Source: Haemonchus contortus
Taxonomy: Eukaryota > Nematoda > Chromadorea > Rhabditida > Trichostrongylidae
Assembly (NCBI GenBank): GCA_000469685.2
Contig: LS997566.1
Location: 37,736,420 to 37,800,419 of the forward strand
DNA: 64,000 nt
Direction of reading: 5' to 3'
Below are positions 26,533 to 37,964 of the stretch, in pieces (the stretch's first letter is position 1; every line of letters starts with the position of its first letter). Both the position numbers and the translations under genes were made by a program. The notes under the pieces are model-generated. The model searched no databases and was not told the DNA's origin. It saw nothing but the letters and a program-made list of their open reading frames with translations.

Positions 26533-27039
26533 CCACTCAGCAGCACCTACTGTTGCAGAAACTTAAGCGACTTCGAATGATATTCAAGTCGACAGATGGA
26601 AATTATAGGCTTCATAAACCATCGCAGGATCAAAAAATTCTGTTGGGAAGAAAGACTTACAGTGGTACCCACTATAGGGAGATTGCAGAAGGTTGTTTCC
26701 TTCTGAACCAGGGTCTCTTATAAAGAAAGATAGAGCCATCTGAACGAAAATTCCTTAGAAATGAGAAGAAAGTTGTATGATTACGATTTTGTTTACACTG
26801 GGCTAGTGTATTTGGATTTAGATTCTTTCTTCCGGAAATCAGCAACTATCGGGCGTACTAGAGGTCATAGCTATAAACTATTAGGGGAAAAAACTTTCAC
26901 CGCGGAATATCGGAATTTTTTCACTCAAAGAATGGTTGGTTTATGGAATGAGTTGCCGCCCTCCGTGGTTTACTCTAGCTCTCCCGGCTCATTTAGGAGG
27001 AAAGTTAAGATTATTGTAGTGTCTCAAGGTTGGTTTTAG
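26533..27039 (+). pseudogene. CR1-like LINE, 3' end of reverse transcriptase frame
   Basis: The frame at 26761-27039 matches the C-terminal tail typical of CR1/Jockey-group LINEs: a RRKLYDYDFVYTGL block, then TRGHSYKLLGEKT and FFTQRMVGLWNELPPSVV. The preceding frame (QKLKRLRMIF, then EPSERKFLR) appears to be the upstream part shifted by one base near 26757, so the copy is broken. No 5' end was found; it is a 5'-truncated insertion of the usual LINE kind. Confidence 0.7.
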
Positions 27040-27401
27040 GAACAAGAAACTAAACTCTAAAAAACTTATCAGGCAGAGAAGCGACTCGACTTAACCTTGC
27101 TGTTATGTTAATAACTTTGTATGACTCAGAGAACTGTTACTTTATGTATGCTTTTTTATGAATAATTGATTTTCTGTTTCTGCATAACACTATCCCCTTG
27201 ACTTCTGCGACGCTGGTTTGGGTTTCGGCAGGTTGGCGGACCTACTAAGGCGGTATCCAGAGTTCTACATATGTCGTCCTGTACGAGCTTGCAGTGTTGG
27301 CAGTCACTGCTCTTCCGAGCCGAATTCCAACCCCTCTTCACGCAGGTCCCTCTGTTGCTCCCCATTAGTCTAAAATTACTGCTTATCGGTGACTTGTTTA
27401 A

Positions 27402-28015
27402 CCCATTGACGACCATGCAGTCCACATGTGGACTGCACGTTTTCGGCCACTTGGGACCGTGCAGTCCACATGTGGACTGCAGTTGTATTTTTTTGTTTTA
27501 TTCATCTATATTTCCGTTTTTTTACAAATTTTCTTCTCAAAACATTACATCAGGTCTAAATGAGACTACATACAGCGTGGTCCTAGAAAATCTTCTAATT
27601 TTACAATTGTAAAAATGTTTTCTCGAAGGAGTCGTTGAACAACTTCAAAAAATAAGATTTTTCTGAAAGACGGTCGTCATTAGTATTCTCGCTGTTGTCG
27701 ACTAAACCTAAAGCTCCCAACGCAATGTATCTGAAAATTCCCTGAAGCGATTTCTGGTAGTGATTTAACTCATAATTGAATGACCACTAGAACGAGTGCC
27801 GGTTTCAAAATAAAGATCAGTAATCACTCACTGTGGGGATTCTTACCAAGCCCATTCGAAAGAATATTCTTAAAAACTTATAATTTTCTCTTATAAACTC
27901 AAAAAGCGGTCATGCTGGACCATGAAGTCCACAAAAGGGCTGCAGTCGCGGGTGGACGAAAAGCGCGCTGGTCCCTCGCGGCGTTTTCCCGCAAAACGCC
28001 GTGGTCGTCAATGGG
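27402..28015. mobile_element. piggyBac-type MITE
   Basis: 614 bases flanked by TTAA on both sides (27398-27401 and 28016-28019). The ends are inverted repeats sharing CCCATTGACGACCA, and CCC...GGG ends with a TTAA duplication are diagnostic of the piggyBac superfamily. No transposase is present. The left subterminal region has two copies of a 22-bp palindrome, and the right end has a GC-rich hairpin at 27980-28000. Confidence 0.88.
27416..27481. repeat. Two copies of a 22-bp perfect palindrome
   Basis: Each copy is an 11-base half-site TGCAGTCCACA followed by its exact reverse complement, at 27416-27437 and 27460-27481, 44 bases apart centre to centre. They sit just inside the left end of the piggyBac-type MITE and could be transposase-binding subterminal sites. 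A degenerate half-site (GAAGTCCACAAAAGGGCTGCAG) occurs near the right end at about 27926. Confidence 0.8.
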
Positions 28016-28600
28016 TTAAGTTTCTTTTTGCCGTTTTGTTATTTTCTTTGCTTTCCGATAATAAATCATAATCATAATCCATTTCTAAAGCTGTGTTTTT
28101 TTAAGTAAGACTGAGTTCCATCGGTGGTTGATGAAATGTGATTAGCTATAGTGCATGACAACATACGGCTAACATTCTACGCTATTTCCGATTTCGCCTC
28201 ATTTCGGCTAACAAGTCGTCCTTTTTGAGTAGTGGAGACCTACTTTTTGCTTGAGCAAAAATCGGTGATGAAATCCACCGGAACAAGCATTTCCTTCCTT
28301 CACAGGTGCTGCAAATGACCAGAACATGGCTAGGCAAAAGTCTTTTTCTTGTGCAGACAATGTCTGATTACTCTTTCTACCCCTTAACTCCTCCCTCTAA
28401 CCCTTCTTGACTTATCCTCATTAGGACAACTTTGGTTTCTAAGTTTCTATGAAATAAAATCTGAATGCTCTCTCACTTAGCCTCTGCGGGTGGGTGCCAA
28501 ATTTGGCTGTAAATCCGTGCTACTTTATCCGGCGAGCTGTCATAAACCCTTTTTTGTATCTAGTTACGTGCAGCTGCTTTATTTATAGGAGAGGAAACGG

Positions 28601-28957
28601 CAGAGACACTCCCGTCAAGTTGAAGTGGAAATCTAGCGATTTCGTTGAACCTTTCGCCGAAATTTCAACCCAGTTTGACTTTTATTCAAAAAATTGGAGG
28701 TCAGCGACCAGAAATCCTCGTTATGGGTGAGCAACGGGTGGTCTGTCCGGAGCCGTGAATTCCACTCGTGAAAACTTCTCGCCTTTGAATTCTCGGATGG
28801 ACCACCCGTTGCTTACCCATTACGAGGATTCCTGATCTTTGACCCTCAATGTTTTGAATGAAAGTCAAACTGTAATTTCGGCGAAAGGTTTCACGGAACC
28901 GCCAACTTTTCACTTCAAACAGGCAGGCCGACTCATTGTTGTTTTGATGGGTCTCTG
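28601..28957. mobile_element. Fold-back (long inverted repeat) element
   Basis: Arms of roughly 140-150 bases (about 28601-28745 and 28790-28957) are imperfect reverse complements enclosing a short loop. Shared blocks include CCTTTCGCCGAAATT, AATCCTCGTTATGGGTGAG and CAACGGGTGGTC. The outer ends read CAGAGAC and GTCTCTG. No target duplication is clear. A transcript across it would form a long hairpin. Confidence 0.75.
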
Positions 28958-31900
28958 TACGCATTGGGTGGTCCAAGCACTCACCATGATATGACTTCCC
29001 GCTGTCTTCCTTTGTTGAATCACTTGAATGAATAGATCGTCTAACAGGTTGCTTTTTTCAAACGACAACATCTGACCTTCAGAAAATTACGACAGTAGCC
29101 CGAATCATTCGTTTGTAGGCATACTGTGAACTGAAGCCCAGTATTTGCTTGCACTTCAAAAGCGAAAGATCCAACAGGTGTTTTTCATAACGAATTCATA
29201 AATTTCTGTGGGATGATAGGGTAGGAAACCAGAGCTTAGAGCAGTTACCCAACACCCCACATTTCCTTTGGTATACAACATAATCATCCACTTAATTAAT
29301 GCTCGACAGATTCTTCAGCCCTTTTGAAATAAGATGACTGCCTTCATATTCGTTCGGAAGACGAAAGCATTAACCTGAACAGCTGACTTTCATAAATTAT
29401 TGCAAGAAATCATGTTTTCGAGAGGTTTCAAGAAAAAAAGTGGGAACGGGGGATGGGGGAGATAGTAAGTCAAATTCATCACCACAAGACTTCCTTTCCG
29501 ATGAAAGTATTTGATGATTCGCTGACTCCCCTCCCCCTTCCTAGACCCCTCGGAGACCAATTGTCCTCAGTTCCTCTGTTCTACCCATAGATAAGACCTG
29601 CTAAGCTTCATGGCGATGCAAATTCTGGCGTCTGCCAATGCAGGGAGATAGCTACTGAGACAACATTCACATTGAAGGCATCCCGATCTTGTTCCTTCCA
29701 TTGTAGAGGAGATAAGGTTGCTGAGGAAAAGCGTTTGAAGGCGTGAAAAACCAATTATAAATTCCTAGGGAACAATATGAGCCATCTCTCCCACTTTCGG
29801 AATTCCATTAATATTGAACATTCACACTTTCCTAATAGAGAAGTGTAGTCAGAGCGAAGGAATGCCAACCCTGCTAAGGATTCAATATAAAAGGCATTGG
29901 AATTTGCACATCACCCGTTGGCTGTTCATCATTGTTGTTCATTTCGATGGACCTTATCGTGTTGTTGTTTGATGCTTTCCGATTGATGTCACCTCGCTTG
30001 GTTTTTCGATCTCACAAACAATATACTCATGCTAATCTATGATCAATTCCAATGATATTTCCATAACTTATGGATATTTTAGGAATGGAAGTAGACCATG
30101 AGAAAGTCAAAAGCCGCTTTTCGCAATGTTTCGATAGCATTTACTCCCCGAGACCGTGTACGGAAATCTCGCGATCTCCTTACATCAGAAAAGAGAAGTC
30201 AGTAAACCGCTGTTGGCAAAGCACCGCCCACAAGTCCTCATTTCTCTCCAGTCGAAGAAAAAGGTTTTCTTCCATTAGAGTCGACTTACTGACCCCCCTC
30301 ACCTTTTTAGATATCTACTGCTTAGGTATACCATGATATGCAAAAATGAAAGTGAATACCACAAATACTTCAAGAAGTAGCAAATGGATAACATCTTTGG
30401 ACTTTGACCAATCCCATCTAATTAATGCGCCCAGCATACGACCTCCATTCAAAATCGTAGTGGCGCATTGAATACGTGTAATGTCTATACAATGGTTTGC
30501 GGTGGCGAGCTGTTGTACAATGGTGCTTTTATCTCCCCAGCAAGTCTGGTATCAGCTAATAGCTATCGGACGGTTGGACGGCCTGGCTGGCTTAGGCGAA
30601 TGTCTAGTGAGGGGGACAAGAAAAGAGCGATATAGAATGGTTATCACAACGAAAAAATCAAAAAGGCGGTGTTTCACTTGCAACAGGTGAATAATGACGA
30701 CCTTTTCTTAGGATCCTCAACTACTTATACATATTTGTATAAAGAAAGCTTAATCTACGGGGCCTTGCCAGGGAATACTTTTCACCCTCAATTGATTTTA
30801 AGTTAGTTCAGCTGGTTAGCACCACCTGCGCGAACATGACTTTCTATTGCTTCTGTAGCATGATGCTTTTGGACTATAATAGTAAGAAGAAGCCCTCGGT
30901 TCGTACCAACCCGGTAAAAGTGACGAAAGCGAGCACTGGAAGAAGTACTTAATCATGCCCTTCCTGTTCAGTTACTCCTTTTGAAACAGCTGCCACAGAG
31001 CGTTAAGATAGATCAGTCTGGAATCTAATTTTAGCAGCATAAAAACAAAAACAAGCGATCAATCGCTTTTTTAATTGCGACGAACTTCTCCCGTCTTGCT
31101 TTGCTGAAATCGTTCTTTGGATCGGCACGTGAGCGAGATGTCACTGGACGTCATTTTCATCTTCTGAGGTTCGTTGGAGAGGAGTAGTCGATCTTCGAAA
31201 GAGGGAATGAATTGATGGTCTAGATGGCACCAAATCAGGGATCCGATTTTTGGACTTGGGCATAGTACATAGCAGAGGCACCGCTCGCGACCGTGGGATA
31301 ACTACTCCGACGTCCTTGTTTCTTGGCCCATAACAGTTACGTTCAACACTAAGCCCACTTAGGCATTTTCTTTTGAAGCAAAGTAGGTTTTGCGCTTTTT
31401 GATAGATGAAAACTCACTGCCATAGAGCATCGTGGCTCGTCCCAATGACCTGCCCAGATTTATCTTATCTTATGGGTCTTAGATTACAATTGACCGCAGT
31501 GGATTCCATCGGAATCTCCCTTTATAGGTCGGTTCCGGTCCCTAATTGGGCAGAAGCCATGGTCAGAAAATCGCAACATAAGTGACTATGCTGTCTCCTA
31601 CTCAGTTTTAAAGGTCGACTGGCGGAGGCTCCCAGACACAACAGAAATATTCAAAGGTGACCGTGTCCAGTCTTCCTATAAAAAGACCTAGTTCGATGCT
31701 AATATTTCGAAGGTATTCTTGGCTATTTTACTTGTATGTGACGACCATGCGCTTTTGTGGGATTGAGCAGTGAGCCTACGGCAAGTCACCTTATAGCTCA
31801 GACTGGTATTACTCCAGACAGACTATGAGCTCAAAGAATGACCTTTCCACTAGACGAGAGCCTAGAATCCCACCAACAGCGTGCCCACTGCAGTACTACC

Positions 31901-32871
31901 ACTTTGAAATGAGATTCGTGGCTTTGATTGATTGTTGTTTAGTAGCAACGTTACGGATGTGTAATCGTTTGGAGGTCGTGCCTGCTTTACATCGGACGGG
32001 CCCGTTGATCGACTGCTGTAGCCCTCGTGACCGCCACTCCACGAGCCTCCCCTTTCACCGGAGGGCATCTCTTCCTCATAAAATTTCTCTGGCCCTTTCT
32101 GTTTCAATTTGGACTTCTTCCAACCTGGAACTCGCCACCTTTGAAGCAATTTAGCGAGCTCCAATGGATAGCATTGTCTTTCACACCTCAATGAGCGATC
32201 GAAAAGATCTCTGATCGCTCTCTTTCCTGCAGCTGTTTCTAATTCCTCCGAGAAACATATGTGCGATGCAATATGCTTCTCACAAAGCCATCACCAAGGC
32301 ATCGGTGCCTTCTATCTAACACCATCCGCTCCCGCTTGCCTCTCGCCTCATTACGGTATTCGCGGGGTACCGCCCTCACTTCAGTCGTCTATAAGGAGCG
32401 TCAGGCAGCCTGCAGGCCTGTGTTGTTTCTCTGTCGGAGCTATTTATTTCCCAGGATTTCCTTTTCCAGCTAGTTCATTTCAAACAGTTTCCGGGTTACC
32501 CTCTAGTGCTCTGAGTATTTTGGAACTCAGACCTGCATAGGGAAAGGATTCAAACCGATACCGGATTTGGGAGCTGTTTCTTACTTACTCTCATGCTAAG
32601 CTCTGTTTCTTATTTACTTTCCGATGAGGTAACTTGGAATTTCCTTTTCCATTTATACCACATGGCTTTCCTGCCCGTAGGGAGTTGTCTAACCCATGCA
32701 AATCAGAGTTTTATTCCTGAACTTGAAGATATCGGAAAAAAAAGTTGTTGCAAGGCTGCTTCCTATCAGGTGCGGCCACAATGGGTAGACCATCGAGCCA
32801 CTCTTCCAATTCTTCATTTACCTCCTTTGCGATATTAATTGCGAGCCGTTCCTAGTCCTTTAACCTTTAAA
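28958..32871. other. Intergenic, no confident gene
   Basis: Only short open frames. A TATA-like box near 29888 (ATATAAAAGGCATTGG) precedes an ATG at about 29948 opening a short hydrophobic frame (MDLIVLLFDAFRLMS) that stops within 32 codons with no clear donor. A minus-strand stretch near 31950-32130 (KFYEEEMPSGERGGSWSGG) could be an exon of an unknown gene, but no neighbouring exon was found. A tRNA-like relic lies at 30802-30913. Confidence 0.35.
30802..30913 (+). repeat. tRNA-like sequence (SINE head or tRNA relic)
   Basis: An A-box-like TTAGTTCAGCTGGTTAGCAC at about 30803 and a B-box-like CGGTTCGTACCAACCCG at about 30897 lie some 90 bases apart, too far for an intact tRNA without an intron. 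This suggests a decayed tRNA or a tRNA-derived SINE head. Confidence 0.35.
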
Positions 32872-33611
32872 ATGGATGTTGATGTTCAGAAAAAAATGTT
32901 CCAAAAGATTCTTCTTTGCGTTCTGCTCGTTATTGCCCTTGCCTCCTTCGTTTCGGCTGATTTCTCGTGCTTCTTCGGTGACTTCATCTGCAAGAGTGTT
33001 ACATGCCGGGTATGTTTGAAGCAGCCCAATGGGGCCATTTCAGTGGTTCACTTGACCTATTGACTGAATATTTTACTTAAATTTTACTTAAGTGTTCATA
33101 AAATATTTCCCAGACAAGCACCAATCGTTGGTGTCCCTCTACACCTGTTTCCTTGGAAGGGCTGGATTGTTCCGAGGGGAATCGTCACTTCAAATAAAAC
33201 CGTTCGAAAATGGCCTTCATGAAGCTTTTCTGTCACAAATGCCTGCTGATCCGATTCCGTCGATCATACTGAGAACTAGACAAAGAGCTCCAACAAGTGG
33301 GATGGGTCTTGATGTCCTGATTCAATGACCTGGGAGGCCTATGAGTGTTTGATTTTTGATAAAAGATGTTTACCAGAATTAACACGAGGTTGTCACCCAA
33401 GATAGCAGGTTACAGGCGAAAAGCAAATAAATAAATACGTTGTAATATCGACGAAAGGAAGCAAATACTGATAATAAACAAATTAATTAACAAATAAATA
33501 GGCTGTTCATGAATTTAAAGCATTTACGATTCATACTGATAGTTTTAATTTCAGAAATGCACAGTGGCGACTTGCCTCAACGGAGATTGCGTATGCACCC
33601 TTTGCAGTTAA
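32872..33611 (+). CDS. Small secreted cysteine-rich peptide, two exons
   Basis: Exon 1 (32872-33009) begins with ATG and encodes a short basic stretch then a strong signal peptide (KILLCVLLVIALASFVSA). It ends at a GTATGT donor in phase 0. Exon 2 (33555-33611) follows a TTTCAG acceptor and ends in TAA. The joined product is 64 residues, or 56 if the in-frame ATG at 32896 is used. The predicted mature peptide is about 35 residues with eight cysteines; exon 2 alone gives spacing C-x5-C-x4-C-x-C-x2-C. An AATAAA lies 45 bases past the stop. It resembles small secreted defensin- or toxin-like peptides only in size and cysteine content, and I do not recognise the family. A role outside the cell, antimicrobial or host-directed, is inference. 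Confidence 0.75.
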
Positions 33612-33655
33612 ATCATTTTTGCTATCATCATAATCTGAAAAATATGTCTATATCG

Positions 33656-33661
33656 AATAAA
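33656..33661 (+). promoter_or_regulatory. Polyadenylation signal of secreted-peptide gene
   Basis: AATAAA 45 bases after the TAA at 33609-33611, in the expected position for the 3' end of this short gene. Confidence 0.7.
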
Positions 33662-34144
33662 TGCCTTTTTTGAATACTATATTTTGAAGTTTCTGTGATG
33701 TATTGTGAGCTATTATCAAGAAACCACGGAATCGGTTATTCTGAAGAGTCATGAAGAAGTTTTGCCCGAGAGGTTCAGAGCAGTGGGAAGACTGGGGGCA
33801 TTCCAGGTACCTGAATCACCCGATAGAAACGTTGCTGAACAACCAGGATTGCTATCCGGGAACTAACTCAGGCAATAAGGTTCTGCATAAGTCCTATCTG
33901 CAGTATCCAACCTGTCATGGTCTCCGAGTGGAGTTTCCTTTGGGATTCCCACACAGTTGTAGGCATCATACGTCTAGGCAAACTTTGACCCTCATTCTGG
34001 TCTTTAATCCCTTGTTGCGACGAGAAGCATGTGCTATATCATCCCCGTAATATGTAAAGGATGGCGAAATTAATCGCTGATCGGTTGATGCTAAATTTGG
34101 CCGATCATTGGGGACGAACAACAACATGTTCGATAGAAATTATA

Positions 34145-34600
34145 TCCTCTATATATATAAACCGCTAACTTTGTGTGTCCGTTTGTGTGTCCTCGCAAAA
34201 GTCACGTAGGCACGATCAAGAGCGTGGAGATCACAAGTGCGCGGTGAGAAAACAGTTATGAAAAAGAAAGTCGACCGATGCTCTTTATATTGGGCCGTTG
34301 ATTAACATCCAGTCTATTTATGAAGTTACAGACTGTAAATCACAACACGCCCCCCACAACCAAGACTATCAAAGCCCTAGGAACTAGAGGAGGTTGAAAT
34401 GGAAACAATTCCACGATCACCTATTAGTGTCAAGAGATCAATACCCTTAAAACGGATCGTTCCAAATGGGGAATCTCACCTAATGGGGAAACGGTTATGA
34501 AAAGGGAACCGACACTGTTTATATTGGTCCTCTAACAAATCGTAATCAAGCGGTAGTGGGCATGGCATGGTGCACGCGTTAGTGTGCGTAGCCCAACTGG
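34145..34600 (+). mobile_element. Short non-autonomous Helitron
   Basis: 456 bases starting TCCTCTATATATATAAACC and ending AGCCCAACTGG, lying between A (34144) and T (34601) as Helitrons do. A GT-rich stretch (TTTGTGTGTCCGTTTGTGTG) follows the 5' end as in the other copies here. It shares its inside (GTCACGTAGGCACGATCAAG) with the copy at 54084-54311. No RepHel frame is present. Confidence 0.75.
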
Positions 34601-36229
34601 TCGAGCAATAAACGAGCGTCCGGCTGCGTACTTACCGACTGTTTGCTTGCTTAGCCTTATCTTATACCTCTCTCAAGCAAGACAATCAAGTTTGGTTATC
34701 GCCTGGCCTGCAACTCAACTGTAGATTTGCCTATTTTGACGTTCAGTCGTACTGTAGGCTTCTCGCAACCAGTAAGAGATGTTAGCGAAAATACTATACC
34801 GCTAGTTAGAGACGCCCATTGCAAAGACACAACTGGCAACCTGAATTCCCCCCCCCCTCCTGAAATACTAATGCTAGCCATACAATCCGACTGGGAGGTT
34901 GACAGGGTCTTCAAGTAGCGTTTAGAAGCATCTATATGCATTATTATATGAAAATTTTGAAAATTCTCAGCCTGATCCTCTTCGGAGGCAGAGTTTATGC
35001 GGAGTGTGTGGAATCCTGATGGTTGAATCAGTTGAATGTTCAATTCTTTCCCGTCTTAGCTTTTTGCACGATGTAATCATCTCACCCGTCCTAGTATTCC
35101 TCACCTTCTAAGGTCAAGTGAAAACTATATTTCTCCGACTAGTCACCGTCTCATATGTAAGTGAAGTCAGCTACATCTGCTCCTCTGCTCTCAATGTAGA
35201 GAAACGGGGTGTTTCCACCCTCTCCTCAAAAAAATTAGCCAACAAATGAAAGTGATTTGAGTGAGATGTGGACAGAATCTCCGAATAACGTTTAAATGAG
35301 CAATATGAGAGGAAACAATTAAGGAGACCTTGAAGGAACGTCGCTTCGATTTTCATCCTTTTACAGGCTCTGATATACGGTAGCTGATCGTGATCTTCAG
35401 AACTGATGCGAGCTGTCGAGCTATCGATCAATCAACATTCACACTTTTCTTTACTGCTTACCTACGATAATATCTCGTTTCCGTCACTATTTTTCGTATT
35501 TGATTCTTCTTTGATCAAGCAAAAACTTACAGTACTCAATAGTAGGCGAATAGTGAGGCGAATACTACTGAAAAATAAAAAGCAATAGAGTTTAGTGGTT
35601 CCTAATTGTCTATGATTGTGAAGTTCTCTAGAAGAAGGCTGTGCTTTACAGTTCTCGTCTTTTTCCTGTTTTTGGCTTCTGTTCTGGATTACCGGACTTA
35701 GGGCTACTTCTTAAGGACCTCAAGATGTGCACCCCATCCGTTCCCTCCCCGTCCTTTGAGGAACAGACAAAACGGAGTTTTCAAAATATCATAGTTTTTG
35801 CTTTTAGAAATGAATTATTTCTTTCTTATAAACTTCGGTTCTGGCAGAAGTCGGGTGAAGACTCCTTTTCGAAAAGTGGTGCGATCCCATACTGAAACTC
35901 GGTAGGCCTCACAGGGGTTTCATCCCTCTCCACTAGGCCTCTTGATTCCATGCCTATTTGGTAAAGTAGAAACACTGATGAGTTTGAAACCGTCACAAAT
36001 TTTCGTCGACGACAGAGGCGGACGTTCACCGTCCAAGGAATCTCTAGAATACTTTGTCTTATGCTTACCTTCACCATGCGATAGGCAAGCCGACTATATT
36101 GGCGCCATGAGACAGCTTCGCCCATACTTGGAACCCCTAGTTCAACCGAATTCCTTGTCCTGGGAAGTTCGAACTTACCCTGTAGCTTTGTTTCTTTTGA
36201 GTTCTTGAGAGTAAGAGACGGAAAGACCA
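34601..36229. other. Intergenic, no confident gene
   Basis: Short open frames only, with no recognised domain, repeat end or splice-consistent exon series. Confidence 0.4.
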
Positions 36230-37620
36230 GCCAAATTCAAAGAATGTCACTCGTCTTCTGGGTAAATACCACAGTCATTTGTCTGACTCTCAGCCAACGA
36301 AACAGCTTCATCCGTCGATGGATCCTTTCTACAAGGAGATTAAACGGGACGGTTGCATTCTAACTGAGGACGTCAATGTCATATCTCTATGTTTCATGTT
36401 TACAATAGGAATCCAAACATAGGCGATGTTTATAGCCCCGAAATGTAAGCAGAAGATGAGGAACAGATGGATGGAGATGGAGACAGATGGATATGAGCAG
36501 ATTCGTAGTTCGTAGAAATTCTCAAGCAGAAGAGCAATACTTTCCTAAAGGGCAGGTTGACTGGAAAGATGGGTTATATGCAACGCTTGCTGGTGCTGCC
36601 AGCGACTTCTTGCCAACGTAAGTCATTTCCACCAAGACCGCTGATGCCGAATTGAATCATGGATTTTCAACTCCGACCAGGACATTGGCTTTTTATCCTT
36701 ATTCCTGTCTTCCCTGGCCTTGATTCTGCGCAGTCGCATAGCCCGCTGTTTTCGTACACGGTCTCCACTTTCTTCTATCCGAGGCATCTCCTGCATTTAG
36801 TTCGGCGAATACCTTCATAATGTCCTGTCTCGAGGTTCAAGGGAAGTGGGCTATTCCTTAAGGCATCTTGTGATCACTACCCTTGGTCCATATTCTCTCT
36901 TCATCGGACGATTCTCTGGTCTTCTCAGACGTGTCCGTACCGTCGCAGGCACTGCTCCCCGATCTTCCGCAGGAGCTGTTGGCATGCCCGCTTTCACGCC
37001 ACAGTTTCTGATTCGGTACAGCCACGGCCAACAACAGGGGTCTCTCTTCTCGCGAAGAATGCGTTATGGACGTCAGGTTGTGAGCTGGGGCCAAGCTGAA
37101 CCTGTCCATCATCGTTCGGACTCCTATTCCTATGTCCTCGCCACCCCTTTTCAAGCCCCTCCATACACTTCCGACGTGGCCAATCAGATCATCCGCTATT
37201 TTGAGCCTCCGGTCCATTAGCCATGATTCGACCGCCGGTCCTGTTGAAAGCAAAGACCAAGTCTTTGAAAGAACGACTACTAGGGTCACAAGACTTCGTT
37301 TGTTATTTTCTCGGTGGTAGTAGAGCTTCACATCCTTTCCGATTTACCTGACCTCTGCTCCTTTGTACTGTGTTTCCTGGAAACATAGGACTTGGATGTT
37401 CTGCACTTCATTAGATCAACCTCTCGGGATTTCAGTAAGCGATTTCCCGTCCAGAGACACAGTTTGAACTATTGAAGTCTCCACTCCTCATTAGCCCTCG
37501 TATACTGTCCGCAGAACTCGTAAGAGAATCCTGCGCTCCAGTTTCGGCTCAGATCCTAGCTTTGTGATTGGATATTTCGAGACATCCGACATAGCTCTTG
37601 TGATTGGGCTTTACCATCAG
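36230..37620 (-). pseudogene. RTE-type LINE relic
   Basis: Minus-strand frames broken by stops and shifts still show an apurinic-type endonuclease region: a VLCFQETQYKGAE-like block near 37400, KLYYHRENNK near 37320, and DLIGHVGSVWRGLKRGGEDI near 37180. Further left, near 36620-36800, a block RRKWRPCTKTAG resembles the C-terminal end of RTE reverse transcriptases. The order fits an internally deleted RTE/BovB-like copy. It is not coding; edges are approximate. Confidence 0.65.
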
Positions 37621-37675
37621 CTGACCTGTCTCTAGTAGCGGCAACATTTCTGTAATTTTGCAAGACATGACTTTT

Positions 37676-37747
37676 GCCTCGACAGGGATCGAACTTGTGC
37701 TATTAACAAGTGCAGACATGAGTCTACACTCCTCGGCTATCCCTGCC
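37676..37747 (-). repeat. tRNA-like sequence (SINE or tRNA relic)
   Basis: On the minus strand an A-box-like ATAGCCGAGGAGTG and a B-box-like AAGTTCGATCC lie at tRNA-like spacing, and the T stem pairs at four of five positions. The acceptor stem does not close, so it is unlikely to be a working tRNA. Confidence 0.35.
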
Positions 37748-37964
37748 TAACTAGAAGCCAAGCAGCTTAATCTAGAAGCACGCTTCCAACTGGCTTTCGG
37801 GCTATGAGTGGAGGACTGGCACCCTTCTAACCTCGGAGCACCGACCACTTGATCGATCACGCTCTCATTCCAGTCGACTATGATCTTGAGAGCAATTATT
37901 AATATTTATTATACCCGGTCAGAATTAGTACCCATAAATTCACACACCGATTTCAATACATCGT

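Noticed and set aside
27416..27481. Palindromes as a CRISPR-like or tandem array
   Set aside because: Only two copies, each palindromic, inside a transposon with TTAA flanks; no spacer series.
31862..32191. Minus-strand frame with KFYEEEMPSGERGGSW
   Set aside because: Plausible exon composition, but no clear acceptor/donor pair links it to another exon.
36846..37220. 124-codon plus-strand frame
   Set aside because: Shadow of the minus-strand RTE endonuclease relic.
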